DNA of 64,000 nucleotides from Brachycybe producta (lineage: Eukaryota; Arthropoda; Diplopoda; Playtdesmida; Andrognathidae): NCBI GenBank assembly GCA_036925085.1, contig JAUPFP010000002.1, forward strand, positions 2,254,550-2,318,549. Direction: 5' to 3'. Positions 1 to 10,707 of the stretch are shown here, piece after piece. Under the pieces are notes generated by a model. That model was given only the letters and a program-made list of their open reading frames with translations, was not told the origin of the DNA and ran no database searches. The position numbers and the translations under genes were made by a program. Each line of letters begins with the position of its first letter. Positions within the stretch are counted from its first letter, which is position 1.

Positions 1-143
1 TTATTATTTAAGTATTAACTCAATATTTTGAGATTATTAACTGAATAAATTGAATTTAATATATTGTTTGTTTGCCCTTCACAGAGGGCTCTGTAGAACA
101 CGTTTCTTATTTAATTGATTTTAAATTATCAGGTGTGTACTAG
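1..143 (-). repeat. Partial MITE, 'TAGTACAC' family (copy 1)
   Basis: This stretch is an inverted copy of 23080-23220. Both share the blocks around 'ctctgtagaacac' and 'aattcaatttattcag' and end in the terminal motif GTGTGTACTAG. The window edge cuts off the other end. No coding potential is visible. Confidence 0.6.
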
Positions 144-272
144 GTGTAAGTCTTCATACTTTTAAGTAGAAATATCTAGACATAATGATCTCTTTAATTT
201 CTTTTTGTCTTTGATTTAAATTACGTTTGCATGATTGAAATGGTCTAATCGATCATAACAGTCTTTCGTACT

Positions 273-1070
273 GGCAATGGCGAGGAAAAAAAAAGAAGTG
301 TTTGAAAGTCGTGAGTAATTTTGACAAAGTCAACCTTTAATAATGGGAATTTTGTTTATTAAACGCAGATGGTCCAACTTGAATAGAGAATAGGTTCTGT
401 ATACTACAAACTTAAATTGAACAGGTCTCTGCCAACAAAGAAAAACTGTCCTTCTGAGTTCGATAACATCTTAAAAGCTACCTATTTTATAAAATTATCG
501 AGCTAAGTCAATATAAAAAAAATTGTATGAGGTGCGGCCCACAGGCAATTAGAAATCGGGACAAGCAGAAGTTGGCTCCGCCCTTTTTATGACGACTGGC
601 AACTTCTAATTGGTTTGTTGTGTAGTTCGACATTGAAAAGGGCGGAGCGTGGGACGTCAGACTACATAACCAACCAATTAGAAGTTGCGGTCGTCATAAA
701 AAGGGCGGAGCCAACTTCTGCTTGTCCCGATTTCTAATTGTCTGTTGAGATGCCTTATTTTTTTTTCCTGCATGTCAATTTTTTTTTTCATTTTCTCGAA
801 GTTGATGCTTAAAAAAAGGCACAAATGACATTTTTACACAAAAGCCTAGGGCGGCAATATCGGGCATCCGCGTTTCGCACCCCAAGCAAAGCCAACTGGA
901 ACTTTTGATTGACAGTTTCTTTGGAGACCTGTTCGATTTAAGTTTGTAGTACCAATTCTATGTGGAAGTTAGAACAGCTGTGTTTAATAATCAAATTTCC
1001 ATTGATAAGGTTGACTTTTTTTTTCAAAATTTCTACGAGTTTCAAACACTTCTTTTTAACTCGCCATTGT
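273..1070. repeat. Inverted-repeat (foldback) element with a nested MITE
   Basis: The arms at about 273-440 and 905-1070 are inverted copies. They share GGCAATGGCGAG, 'agaagtgtttgaaa', a 'gtcaacctt' block and 'actacaaacttaaat'. The centre is occupied by a separate palindromic MITE at 542-744. No ORF is credible. The element is probably non-autonomous, and its superfamily is not identifiable. Confidence 0.6.
542..744. repeat. Palindromic MITE, GGGCGGAG family (copy 1)
   Basis: About 203 bp with near-perfect terminal inverted repeats of about 60 bp. They open CAGGCAATTAGAAATCGGGA and contain GGCTCCGCCC and TTTTTATGACGAC. The inner halves also pair ('caacttctaattggtt'), so the whole element folds into one hairpin. 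Relatives lie at 1476-1680, 1741-1914, about 25590-25720 and 28951-29070. Confidence 0.8.
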
Positions 1071-1449
1071 TACAATTACAATTACAATTAGTACTCTGCT
1101 AGCAGCCAATATGGCAGAGGAACATAAACGTCCACATGCAGCATTAAGCATTGTCAAGCACATACTGTATATAAAAAACAAAATTAATAAACAATTGTCA
1201 ATCCCACAAAACAAAATAATCTCCATTCACCACTTCCTCAGGAAGAGAGTTCCATTGTCTTATAACTCTAGGAAAAAAAGACCAATAATATAAATTTGTC
1301 CTAGCAAAAATCTCCCTGATTTTCCTAGAGTGGTCAGCCCTGCCCATGTGTAGTGCTTTGTAAATATCACTGGACTGTGGTTTAGGACAATCACCACGTG
1401 TAATTTTTCCAAACAATTTCAAACTTAACTCAGCCCTGCAATGTGCCAA
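1071..1449 (-). pseudogene. 3' end of a LINE (non-LTR retrotransposon) with microsatellite tail
   Basis: On the minus strand, 1449-1198 encodes the C-terminal end typical of CR1/Jockey-type reverse transcriptase ORFs, with SFFPRVIRQWNSLPEEVV near its end. Downstream are about 100 bp of 3' UTR and a tail of repeated ATTGTA units (1071-1093), the kind of simple-repeat tail many LINEs carry. It is truncated at its 5' side, so only a remnant of the polymerase ORF remains. The same 3' tail occurs alone at 3346-3402. Confidence 0.7.
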
Positions 1450-1475
1450 ACTATGTCATTGTAGCATCTCAGTGA

Positions 1476-1680
1476 CAGGCAATTAGAAAACGGGATGAAC
1501 AGAAGTTGGCTCCACCCTTTTTATGACTAACAGCAACTTCTAATTGGTTGGTTATGCAGTCTGACATCAGATGCTCTGCCCTTTTCAACGTGGAACCACA
1601 CAACAAACCAATTAGAAGTTGCAGGTCGTCAAAAAAAAGGGCGTAGCCAACTTCTGTATGTCCCGATTTCTAATTGCCTG
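1476..1680. repeat. Palindromic MITE, GGGCGGAG family (copy 2)
   Basis: About 205 bp and the same fold as the copy at 542-744. The TIR is CAGGCAATTAGAAA, with cores GTTGGCTCC and GGGCGTAGCC. It has diverged in the GC-rich core, so it appears older than copy 1. Confidence 0.75.
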
Positions 1681-1740
1681 TGACAATTAATGAAACAAAT
1701 CAAATGTTCCATAAAAACAGGGGAGAAGCTGGGAACCAGC

Positions 1741-1914
1741 ACAGGCATATCTGTAGACAGCTTTAGAATTTTTTTGGCTCCGCCCTTTTATGAGCACCAG
1801 ACCAAATATCAACCATCAGACCAAGTAACAAACCAATTAGAAATTGATGACTCTCGTAAAATGGCGGAACCCATGAGGGCGGGGCCAATTCTGAAGCTGT
1901 CTACAGATGCCTGT
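1741..1914. repeat. Palindromic MITE sharing the GGGCGG core but with different ends
   Basis: About 174 bp with TIRs ACAGGCAT(C)TGTAGACAGCTT. The inner core, GGCTCCGCCC and 'ccaattagaaattg', is shared with the GGGCGGAG MITEs while the outer ends differ. This suggests a core captured by, or evolving under, another set of ends. Confidence 0.65.
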
Positions 1915-2191
1915 GAACAAGGAGCCAGTGCGACTGCAATAGGCACGATTTTCGGAGAGCGCATTTGGGGGGTGCATACAGGGCGCAATGTTTTAAGCAG
2001 CAGGGGCCGAAAAGGTTGCGTAACCAAACCTAGCTACGCCACTGCATAAAAAACTGCACTCAAATATGCAGTTTAGAAAAAAAAGTTTGAAATGGATGTG
2101 TGGAACCCACACTATAGTCTGCATATAAATGCATATAAATGAACAGAAGACTACCTGAAAATTACCTGAATCATGCCGAACTTTTTAAGCC

Positions 2192-2903
2192 TAGTACACA
2201 CCGGAAATCTTTGTTGCGATACTTTGTTGCGGGACTGCTCCAATTCAATGTTGTGGGGTAGAGTTGCAACTGACGCGATTCAGACCTGCAACATTGTTCC
2301 GTGTCCACACCTACACTCAAGTGTTTCTTCCTCCTTCTGGCTTTCACCATGTAAATATCACCAGCGGAAGTGGCCCTTGCAATATGGGCTTACACGGTGA
2401 TTCGTAAAGAGGGGCAAATAAAGCAGAAACGGTGGTAGGCACACAAGCTCTTCTCAGCTGAGAGCACATTCGGTTTAAGCCTTTTGGACACCCTGAAGTT
2501 GGAAGATGGGGCAGGATTTCTAAATTTCATTTCTTTTAGTTACCATTGTAGTCAGAAAACCATAACCTCCCACAAACACAATTTATACAGAAGGTCATCA
2601 ATTAGTTTAACAATATTTTCAGTGGTCCACATCTTTTTTTAAGCCTAGTACCAGACTTAAAAAACGACGTGGACCACTGAAAAAGACTTAAAGGGCTCAG
2701 TTTGCATTTAATTATTAAAGACGTCTTTAATAATTAAAAGCAAACTGAGCCATTTGAGTCTTTGTTCATGTTTCAAAAGACGTCTACACCATGAAATGTC
2801 CCGCATGTTTCCCATTTCGATGGGACTCAAAAAACATGAATCTGAGCTGCTGCGATTCAGCCCCGCAACAATGTATCGCGACAAAGTATCCTGGTGTGTA
2901 CTA
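2192..2903. repeat. MITE with TAGTACACACCGG ends, carrying two inner palindromes
   Basis: The terminal repeats TAGTACACACCGG (2192) and its complement (ending about 2903) are followed inward by matching 'tttgttgcgatac' and 'gttgcgggactgc' blocks. Two further palindromes lie inside. At 2620-2679 the arms are CAGTGGTCCACATC and GACGTGGACCACTG. At 2684-2763 an almost perfect 80-bp palindrome is centred on AAAGACGTCTTT. These look like nested insertions. No protein-coding signal is visible. Confidence 0.6.
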
Positions 2904-2934
2904 CCCTTTAGCGTTTCACAAAAGTAACAATGGG

Positions 2935-3260
2935 GACATTCCATGTCAAATCAACACACTTTTGGGTCATTTTCAAATTTTACATTTTGGATTTTTATTA
3001 AACTTTGCACACTTGCATATACATATTAAAAAAAATTCTTGCAAAGTTAGAGCTCCCAGCACCAAACGGTTCAAGAGTTATAGGTCATCAAAGATCGCCA
3101 AAATATGCATTTTGTCCTCATTTGCATATTCTTTGACGGGGCTTGACGGAGCTCTGCATTTGCAAGATTTTTTTTTTCTTATGGGTCTATAAGTGTGTAA
3201 AATTTCATTAAAATCAAAAATGATAAATTTGAGAGCTGTGTTGATTTCACATGGAATGAC
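2935..3260. repeat. Long palindromic MITE-like element
   Basis: The ends GACATTCCATGTCAAATCAA and its near-complement (3240-3260) frame two inverted halves. Inner matching blocks include 'aaactttgcacact', 'ttcttgcaaa' and 'gagctc'. The arms span nearly the whole 326 bp. ORFs read across it in both directions only mirror each other and are not genes. Confidence 0.6.
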
Positions 3261-3268
3261 CAAATGTC

Positions 3269-4232
3269 TACTTGTAATTACAAGTGAATTTTTACAATTT
3301 TACAAGTGAATTAATTGTAAACCACAAAAGATCACTTGTAATTAATAACAATTACAATTAGTACTCTGCTAGCAGCCAAATAGGCCTATGGCAGAGGGAC
3401 TAAGTGTAGTGGACAAACTTGTTACTGACACTTGTTATTAAACCAAAGATTTTCTACCTAACTCAAAAGGTAAGGTAAATTGTTTTACAAGTGTTTTGAA
3501 ATTAAACAGAATGTCCTTAACTATATCGTATTTATTTTAAAATATACAGCTTGGTTCCTAATGGAACACTTTTAGACGTTTTTGGCACTATGGAATTACA
3601 CACAAAGGAAAACAAAAAATGTATTCAATGAATGCTGACGCACTACACTTGTTACAAGCAAGTCAAATTTCACTTGTTTCCAACAGGTTGTTGCCAACAA
3701 CTTGTTACCTACATTTGTAAGCTACAGGTGTTACTCACAAGACTTGTAGTTTTGTGTACAAATATTCGTGAAACACCTGTATCCAACAAGTTGTGATTAC
3801 AAGGACTTGTAACCTACAATTGTTATGGACAAGACTTGTTGTTTTGTGAAACGGGGGTTGTTGGTAACAACTTGTTGGTAAGAACTTGTTGGAAACAAGT
3901 GAAATTTGACTTGTTTGTAACAAGTGTAGTGCGTCAGCATTCATTGAATACATTTTTTGTTTTACTTTGTGTGTCTAAAAGTGTTCCATTAGGAAATAAA
4001 CTGTATATTTTAAAATAAATACAAGATAGTTAAGGACATTCTGTTTAATTTCAAACACTTGTAAAACAATCTACCTACCTTTTGAGTTAGATATAGAAAA
4101 TTTTTGGTTGGTAACAAGTGTCAGTGACAAGTTTGTCCACTACACTTGTTAACTACAAGTGATCTCTTGTGGTTTACAACTAATTCACTTGTAAAGTTGT
4201 ATTAATTCACTTGTAATTACAAGTGTACACTT
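3269..4232. repeat. Foldback element built of ACTTGT/ACAAGT motifs
   Basis: The left arm (about 3269-3720) and right arm (about 3850-4232) are inverted copies that run through 'gtgtagtggacaaacttgt', 'cagaatgtccttaacta' and 'aatgctgacgcactacact'. Both arms and the centre are saturated with ACTTGT or its complement. This is the pattern of foldback-type elements whose long terminal repeats are made of short subrepeats. The left arm has a LINE-tail insertion (3346-3402) absent from the right arm. No transposase is present. Confidence 0.7.
3346..3402 (-). mobile_element. Extremely 5'-truncated LINE insertion (tail only)
   Basis: About 57 bp matching the LINE 3' UTR and tail at 1071-1130 ('attagtactctgctagcagc', then 'atggcagag'). 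It sits in the left arm of the foldback element and is missing from the right arm, so it is a later, dead-on-arrival insertion. Confidence 0.65.
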
Positions 4233-4569
4233 GTACTTTTGTGAAAAAGCTAATAAGTAGATATTTTACAAACTTGTAAGAATTTATTTAGGAAAACTGA
4301 AATTTGATATTTGGTAGGTGATTAGTGATTACTACTGGTTAATTTTATAATTTCATAGTAAATATAAAATCCTATCAAGTTTTTTTTTCTATCATTGGAT
4401 ATTGATAATATCTATATATACAAATTTCGAAAGCTCCACTAAACTTTTTATTTTTATCACTACACCACTGGTTCATACCTAATCATATTATACATTTTGT
4501 ACAATAGAATGCTCTTAATAAATAATGCTAGTTTTGTTTGCACGCAAAATTCGTTATTCTTGTATTTAT

Positions 4570-4632
4570 TGTATGTATGTATGTATGTATGTATGTATGT
4601 ATGTATGTATGTATGTATGTATGTATGTATGT
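4570..4632. repeat. (TATG)n microsatellite
   Basis: Uninterrupted GTAT repeats of about 62 bp lie in AT-rich DNA between the foldback element and the receptor exon. The rest of 4233-4773 is AT-rich and shows no other feature. Confidence 0.95.
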
Positions 4633-4773
4633 TTCCCCACAAGGTAATAATTCTTTTGTGATTATACCGTTTGTCGACGAATTTTTGCATTAGTCAGACT
4701 GCAGAGCTAGCTTCAAACCACGTAACAATAAATTTACATTAAATACAAGTTTGCAAAAAGAATTCTTTTAAAT

Positions 4774-5741
4774 ATGGCGGCTGCACATGATAAATTTGTA
4801 TGGAAAGTTGACTTGCTATCTAAGCCTCGTATTCTTCGTTACGTTAACGAAAAACAGCCAGAGGATCCAGGCTTATATCATGGGTTGCGGCCAACGATAT
4901 TATTTTCAATGTTATTTGGAATAATGCCTATGTCTAATGCTGCAACCATTACCAGTTGCAGACTCAGATTTTATTGGGTTTCAATTCCAACATTTTACAG
5001 TATATTTATTGGTTCCTTGTTCACAATGCAAACCTTTTTTGCTGTTTTTGTGTATCTAAAACGGAGTGTCACTAGTGATAATCTTAAATTGAGTGTTTAC
5101 AATTTTGGAAGTAGTCTTTATTGGATATCTTCAACATTAACTCTTTTGTTTTGTTTGAATCTGGCAAGAAATCTACCAGATTTGCTCCGAAAATGGGATG
5201 CGATTGCATTTGAAATTGAAAAGCATTTAGCGAAAAGAAATGGTAAAACTGATCGAAATAGTCTTAGCGTTTCTGTCGCAACTTGTATCAGTGTTTGCTT
5301 CATTCTCTTGGGTCTAATCGAAGATTGGACACATGATTCTACTACCTATGTTATGAATTCCTGCGATGGATTCGACAAATTTCTTTCTTGCCACTTGAAA
5401 ATAATCATGGCGCCCACAGCATATTTTCTAGGAACTAGCAAATTTACACAGATATATGCTTTTCTGGTCGGAGTTTTTGTCCATTTTTCTTGGACATTTC
5501 GTGATCAAATTATTCTTCTATTTAGCTTTGCTCTTCGTAAGAACTTTGACGTTATCAGTGACCATCTTCAAAAATCGATTACGATGCCTCGCACGCAGAA
5601 ACAGTGGCAAAAACTCCGGATGGATCATTTGGCACTGTGTAAACTTGTAGCCACTTTAGACAATGTTATTTCTCCTATTGTGATAGTGTCGTATGCTGTT
5701 AACTTTCATAATTTATGTTTTATCATATATGGCAGCATCAA
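4774..5741 (+). CDS. Gustatory receptor, sugar-receptor type, first coding exon
   Basis: Encodes about 322 residues of a seven-transmembrane arthropod gustatory receptor of the sugar/trehalose-receptor class, a ligand-gated channel of taste neurons. Family signatures seen are LFGIMPMS near residue 48, RLRFYWVSIP near 66, a long stretch of hydrophobic segments, and the motif ending LDNVISPIVIVSYAVNFHNL. The ATG in 'aatATGG' gives the expected cytoplasmic N-terminus and has no upstream in-frame alternative of note. Reading runs into a stop at 5743-5745, but the sequence there, CAA|GTAAGT, is a strong splice donor placed where related genes break. I therefore end the exon at 5741. The last transmembrane helices and the family's C-terminal TY..L.QF motif are not in this exon, and I found no following exon in the window. 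Transposons fill the downstream DNA, so this is either a very long intron or a broken gene. Confidence 0.85.
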
Positions 5742-5749
5742 GTAAGTAA
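5742..5749 (+). promoter_or_regulatory. Splice donor of the receptor exon
   Basis: GTAAGTAA directly follows the coding sequence and matches the donor consensus. Without splicing, a TAA stop comes one codon later. Confidence 0.75.
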
Positions 5750-5822
5750 ATATAATCTTTATATTTTCTTTAAATTAGAAAAAATAAATTGAAATAAACT
5801 TATAAACTTAATCAACTCTTAT

Positions 5823-6251
5823 GGCGCAGTCACACTAGGCTGGTTTCCCAGCCGCTGGTTGCTGCTGGCTGGTTGTAGCGCTCTAGCAGCATAGTCTGAA
5901 CTGCTACTAGCAGCTGCTTTCTCCAGTGGGCTAGTGATTTTAACAGCGGCTGGTGAAGTTGGACATGTCCAACTTTAGCAGCTACCAGCTGGGCATGTGA
6001 CTCCCTTCCTTCTGCTGCGATCTAGTGTGAACTTTTTGTTGCTAGTAGTGGCACTAGTGGTAGTTGAAACTCCACTGCTTGAGTTGGTTGTTGTTAGAGT
6101 TTGTGTTTTTGCAAGACGATGATTGGAGGACTTGCACTGCTAATACCAGCAGTGACTGGACAAGTGTGAACCCAAAGCAGCTGCTGCTTGCTGTTGCTGC
6201 TAATAGCCAGCAGCACCAGCGGCTTGTAAACCAGTCTAGTGTGACTGTGCC
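5823..6251. repeat. MITE with GGCGCAGTCACACTAG ends
   Basis: About 429 bp. The terminal repeats pair over roughly 60 bp: left GGCGCAGTCACACTAGGCTG, right the complement of GGCACAGTCACACTAGACTG. Inside it is rich in CAGC/GCTG. It lies 80 bp after the receptor exon, within its putative intron. The next stretch, 6252-6491, shows no recognisable feature. Confidence 0.75.
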
Positions 6252-6491
6252 TTTAGTATGGCCTGCAATCAGCAGCATTGAAAGCTATGTACTGACTAGA
6301 GGGGTATCACTTCCTATCAGAAAAGATTGTCATTTACAGTCAGCACAACGAAAGAAGATGCTTGGCTTTTGGGGTGGGTTGTATAGTCGGTGAAAATTTT
6401 TTGGGTCTTGTCCACTTTGTTTTTAAAAATAGGAGTGATGGACTGATAGCATAGGACTAATGTCTTTAGGGGAGCATAAAAGGGTCTCTTG

Positions 6492-7261
6492 TGTAACGAC
6501 CCGATTCTGCCCGTTACAAAATCCCCGGTAAAACTTACCTGTTTTGCCGGTCACTGACTCCCACGGGACGGGTTCAGCACGGCCAGCCCTCCTCTCGTCC
6601 GTCCGTGACAAAGGGTAGCGCCGGTTGGGAGTCCGTCTCCCCGCAAGTCGACGGTGAATTGCCGCCGACCGTAGGAGACTCCACGGTAGACCCCCGATGG
6701 ATCCTACCATGGACAAACCGCGTGCGAGGCACCGGCCGACATGACGATAAACATGACGGACAGGACGGTGATGGTGACGGTGTAAACCCACCGGAACCCC
6801 CACCCTCCTCGCGGTAACTTCTCCAGTAAATTATTATACCAATAATAAAGACACGGACACAGTGGTTGTATGAAAATAATAAAGAAGGTATTTATTCAAT
6901 AAAACAATGAATAAAACACTCACTAATTAAGTAGGCAATAAGTCTCCTGGCTAATCCAGCCAGGAGCTAAGGTGCAACACACCCACACACAACAAAGAAG
7001 CATGAAGAATGGTGGCCATCTTGGCCACCTGATGAAAGAGCATCAATTAGCACATGCACCTTGCATGAAGGGTCAAAATTCACTGTCCAGGTTATAATGG
7101 CCGCCGCCATTATATACCACCCCCAGGCTGCTCCACCTGGGTTAGGACAGTGACCCTTGCTGGTCATTTTGTTGTCTGCCTGGCAACCGAATTACAGGTG
7201 CTTAGCAGACAACAATGGGAATTTAGTTTTGCTCTAAAAGGAGCAAAACTGGGTCGTCACA
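6492..7261 (-). repeat. 3' LTR of family X element (copy X)
   Basis: About 770 bp with short terminal inverted repeats, TGTAACGACCC and GGGTCGTCACA. It is read on the minus strand. That strand carries a TATA-like TATATAATGG near 7110 and an AATAAA-type signal near 6890. The candidate polypurine tract GAGAGGA abuts it at 7262-7268. Copies lie at 25850-26612 and 27722-28503. Confidence 0.75.
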
Positions 7262-7495
7262 ATCCTCTCAACTTCCCTGATCTGCCCCGGGATTAGGTCA
7301 GTCGAGCCAGCAAGGATTGTGCCCATGACCCCCACTCAGTTTCAGTCCGAGTACTCCGGTGGTGGATTTAACGGAGCTACCATCCACTCCGCCATCCACC
7401 GACATGTCCACCACGAACACATCCGGGTGTTTCGCCAACCGAATCCGGGATCGAACTCGGTCCCCCTGAGTCTTGCCATCTCTTGCTGCCGAAAT

Positions 7496-9705
7496 TCATC
7501 GATAGCAAGTGTCAAGTTGCGGACTCTGACGTAGAGTCTGACTTGTCAAAAGGTCTATGAGGGTGGCTGCGGGATCGGACACGCTCTCTCGTAGCTGTTG
7601 GGTAACCAGTTCCCCAACCATACCTTCCAAGTCGCAGCCAAAGAGACGCCAGACGTATGGGCCCGCAAGCTGGGCTATACAGACTAGTCCAGCTCCTGTT
7701 CCCACAACGTCCAAAATGGCATAGCACCTCTTTACCGGGTTGACGACCAGCAACACCGGATAGTCTGTATTGCCAAATGCCAGCAAATAGTGCATGGCAA
7801 ATGACGGCAACGACGGCGCCCAACGGGCTTTGAGTGGCTCTCCCAGGCGATAATACCTGTGGTATTGATACCCCTCCATTCCCTGCTGGTCCTGCCACAG
7901 ACCAAGCCGGTTATTCAGAAAGACCTCTCCTTCTGAATACGGAGGCTCCGCACCAAAGCGTCGACCCTTGCCCTCGGGCACGGAAGACCTGGCTCTCTCG
8001 TCCGGTCCTAGGGCTGCAAAGACCCCATCATCGGGACCCGGAGAGAAGGGTGTTCTTCCAACGGAAGCCACGGGACCACGTTTGGCGGGAATGTCACTTT
8101 TCCCCGCCGGGCTGCCCCCACCGCTAGGTAATGGTGAGCTGACCCGGTGGAGAGTTCCCACCAACCGAATTGTCAAGTTTGGTACCGCGACCACCTTCGG
8201 GGAGGATGAAGGTATTCCGAGAACAACGTCTCGCATTGACCTTCCATCCGTCCGCACCGTCTTGCTTTGACGGGTATGGTCCGGTTGGTTCCCGGCCGAC
8301 ACGGTCGCACTGTGTCGGGACTCCTCCTCCGTCCCGATACTTCCACCACCACCAGTCCCCTGGGACCCACGGGTGGAAGTCTTTGGACCTTCCTTCTTCT
8401 CATGACGGGCCTTCTTGCCCTTTTTTTTCTTCTTTTTCTTTTTCTTCAGAGAAGAAGGTTGACCGGGCTGTCAGCTGGACGCACCTAAGCTCACAGACTT
8501 ACCGGGCCGGTCAGTCTTAGAAGGGTGGTTAGCCCCCTTCGATTGACCGGACTTGCTAGCCGCAGACTTTTCAGCCGAAGCTGTACTAGTCTTTGCACTA
8601 GCTCCCATCCCGGGGAAGAATCTTCTTTTCCGGGGCAAGGGTCGGGTGACCCTTGCCACCAACAGGTTTAACTGCCGCACCTTGGTGAGGTGCCTTGGCA
8701 GCTTGTACCGCCCCTCTTTAGGCAATACGCTGTTGGCCAGCGGCCGTGGTGGCTCTCGGAATAGGAGTGGCACCAACTCCGACGGGAGGTTCCCCTGTAC
8801 TGAGCGGATCCTGGGCATCAGCTTCCCGCAGGGGCGGAAACTGAGAGGCCTGGAGCTCAAACTCCCGTCGGCGTGCGGCCTTCTTGTCCCGAAGCACAAG
8901 GGCAGCACATCTGGCCGCTTGCGCCTGGTGGTACCGCAAGCAGTCCTCCTGGCTCCACTTTCCTTTGGGAAAGCCGGCTGGACCTCCACGAGAGGTCCTG
9001 GCCTTCTTACCCACCGGATTACTTGCCAAAGGTGGGGTGATGGGGTGGGGATGTTTCTGTCACTGACCATCACCACCACTAGCGGGAGTGCTCTTCCTCA
9101 GAGTGGGAGGAGAAGGCTGATTGGCCTTCTTTTCCGCTCTCCGGTCTCTCTTGGGAGTTGCAGACCGCCAGCCTGAACAGCCAGCCTCCGCTTCGGCTGG
9201 ACCCGAAACCGGAGGCTGACCAACAGGCCAGGCAGCACCAGCAGCTCCCTCAGGATGAGCTGGTGACACAGGGAGAAGACCCACCGCCGGCGTAAACTTC
9301 GCCAAGGCAGCCTTCGTTCTCTCCAACTGTGCCTCCCTCTTCGCTAGGGCTTTCATCTTGGTGGTGTACCTAGCAGCTCTGGACTTTTTCTTCGTTTTCG
9401 AACCGTCTTTACGGAACTGCTGGGTAGGGTATTCCCCAACGAAGTAGCGTTTCCCATCGGATGCCCGGAAACCACCTGACGCCTGGTACTTTGCGGCTTT
9501 GTCCTGCCTTTCCAGGCAGGCCACTTCCGTCTCCCCTAACAGGGTCGACCGGAATTGGACTGCCCTTCTGGGCTGGAGTACCCTCCTGGGATCCGGTCAC
9601 AGACCGTTTACCCAGAGAGCCTGGTCCTCTCCCCTCAGACTCCGAAGAATCCTCTGAAGAGAGGATTCGTTGGCCTCGCCACCGCTTGGAGAAGGGCACC
9701 ACCCC
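7496..9705 (-). pseudogene. X-family LLNN-domain protein, interrupted
   Basis: Read from 9705 down, the region opens with a Trp-Arg-Gly motif followed by SSEDSSESEG. This resembles the start of element A's second ORF (WRGGR, then SSSEDETESG). Coding then passes through basic and proline-rich sequence in shifting frames, including a nine-lysine run near 8430. It ends in a C-terminal domain from about 7921 that opens FLNNR..LW and finishes near 7496. A TGA at 8471-8473, a stop at 9060 and at least two frame changes break it, and no ATG starts it. The function is not recognised. The homology to A and C rests on colinear motifs and is moderate. Confidence 0.5.
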
Positions 9706-10230
9706 ATCTTATGTGGTGTCCATCTCCGCCTCCGTGTCGATGACCAGGGTTCCTCCCAAGGAGGCATCCCTGCTTCCCTCAGCCAGGCTAGCTAATTCTA
9801 GCCGGCTTTGGTTCGCCAAGGAGGTAGCCGCCAAACCGGTGGCCACCTCTTCGATGAGCGTGCTGGCCCGCACCGGCTCACCAACCGCCGGGATCTCCAT
9901 GGCTCCCAACTTAATGGTCGCCCTCGAAGATCCCACGGTGGGAGGCGGTGTCAACCGTCCCCACACTGACCCATAATACAGAGGGGTTCGAGGGGACGGC
10001 TGGGTCACCACAGCATCCTCGACGAATAGCAGACCCAAAGGTCCGCCGTCGGTCAAGTCGGCTATGGCCCTACCCAAAGAATCTGGGGAGCAAGCGGCAT
10101 CCGACTCCAACAGCTCCGCATCACCCGGATGCAAAGAGCTGAGGGAGAAGGAACCGCTGCCACCCCCGCCAGTTTCTTCCTTCTCCACCGTGGCTACCTG
10201 AAAAAGATCAAAAAACACCATCAGAATTTG
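9706..10230 (-). pseudogene. Open reading stretch upstream of the X LLNN protein, unknown
   Basis: The same frame as the start of the LLNN region, closed by TAA at 9709-9711. It codes for an acidic, Gly/Ser/Leu-rich sequence containing EEVATGLAATSLANQSRLEL. I recognise no domain. It could be the tail of a lost polyprotein, as in element C where the LLNN region follows Pol, but no integrase or protease motif is visible. Confidence 0.3.
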
Positions 10231-10338
10231 ACCTATTACGGTAGGAAACAATTCCCATGGTCCAAAACCGCGAAAAAATGTTTTCCGGCCGGGCAGGCAC
10301 CATGGTACACGGCCAAAGCCGTCCGGTATCCGCACGTG

Positions 10339-10687
10339 TTTATAATGGAAATCTGCATTTTCTTCATGTTTGGAAACTAACACTTCTCTAAACAGACCGG
10401 AGACACCATAAGGCAAGGAGACATATGGATCCTGGAGCAGCTACAACATCTTCAATTGGTATAACAACAAAGGAAGATGTATATCAGCGTCGGCCAAGAG
10501 AGATGGCCACCAATCTTCTACATAGATTACACCCCTACACAGAAAAATGATCGCAATTGATCTCCATTCGACTTTTTCTGTAGCTCGAAGCTTCTCCTTG
10601 CGGTCACCGCGCAATGCAGAGAAGTACGAGCGATAGAAACCATCATCAACAAGTTGGTAAAAAGACAGTCGACGTCAAAAGCTCACA
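10339..10687 (+). repeat. Truncated 5' LTR of element B (R-U5 part)
   Basis: Matches 17998-18325 from 'tgtttataatggaaatctgc' to 'gtcaaaagctcaca'. The promoter-bearing U3 half is absent, replaced by X-family DNA at 10338. Confidence 0.8.
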
Positions 10688-10689
10688 TT

Positions 10690-10707
10690 TGGTGGAGGTG
10701 CGGGGTA
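10690..10707 (+). promoter_or_regulatory. Primer-binding site of element B
   Basis: TGGTGGAGGTGCGGGGTA lies two bases after the LTR end and is identical over 18 bases to the sites of A and C. It starts with TGG, complementary to the CCA end of a tRNA. I could not match the rest to a tRNA I know. Confidence 0.75.

Larger units (their letters stand above)
7262..10338 (-). mobile_element. Internal region of family X LTR element, 5'-truncated
   Basis: GC-rich interior of an X-family element on the minus strand. It has lost its 5' LTR, leader and any gag/pol and ends abruptly at 10338 against element B. The junction has a short shared sequence, GTGTTTATAATGG. Only the downstream protein region survives. 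7262-7495 is 3' non-coding. Confidence 0.6.

Noticed and set aside
9709-10416. Minus-strand ORF running from element X into the B LTR.
   Set aside because: Its first part is antisense to the B LTR; only the portion below about 10338 belongs to X, so the joined ORF is an accident of the junction.
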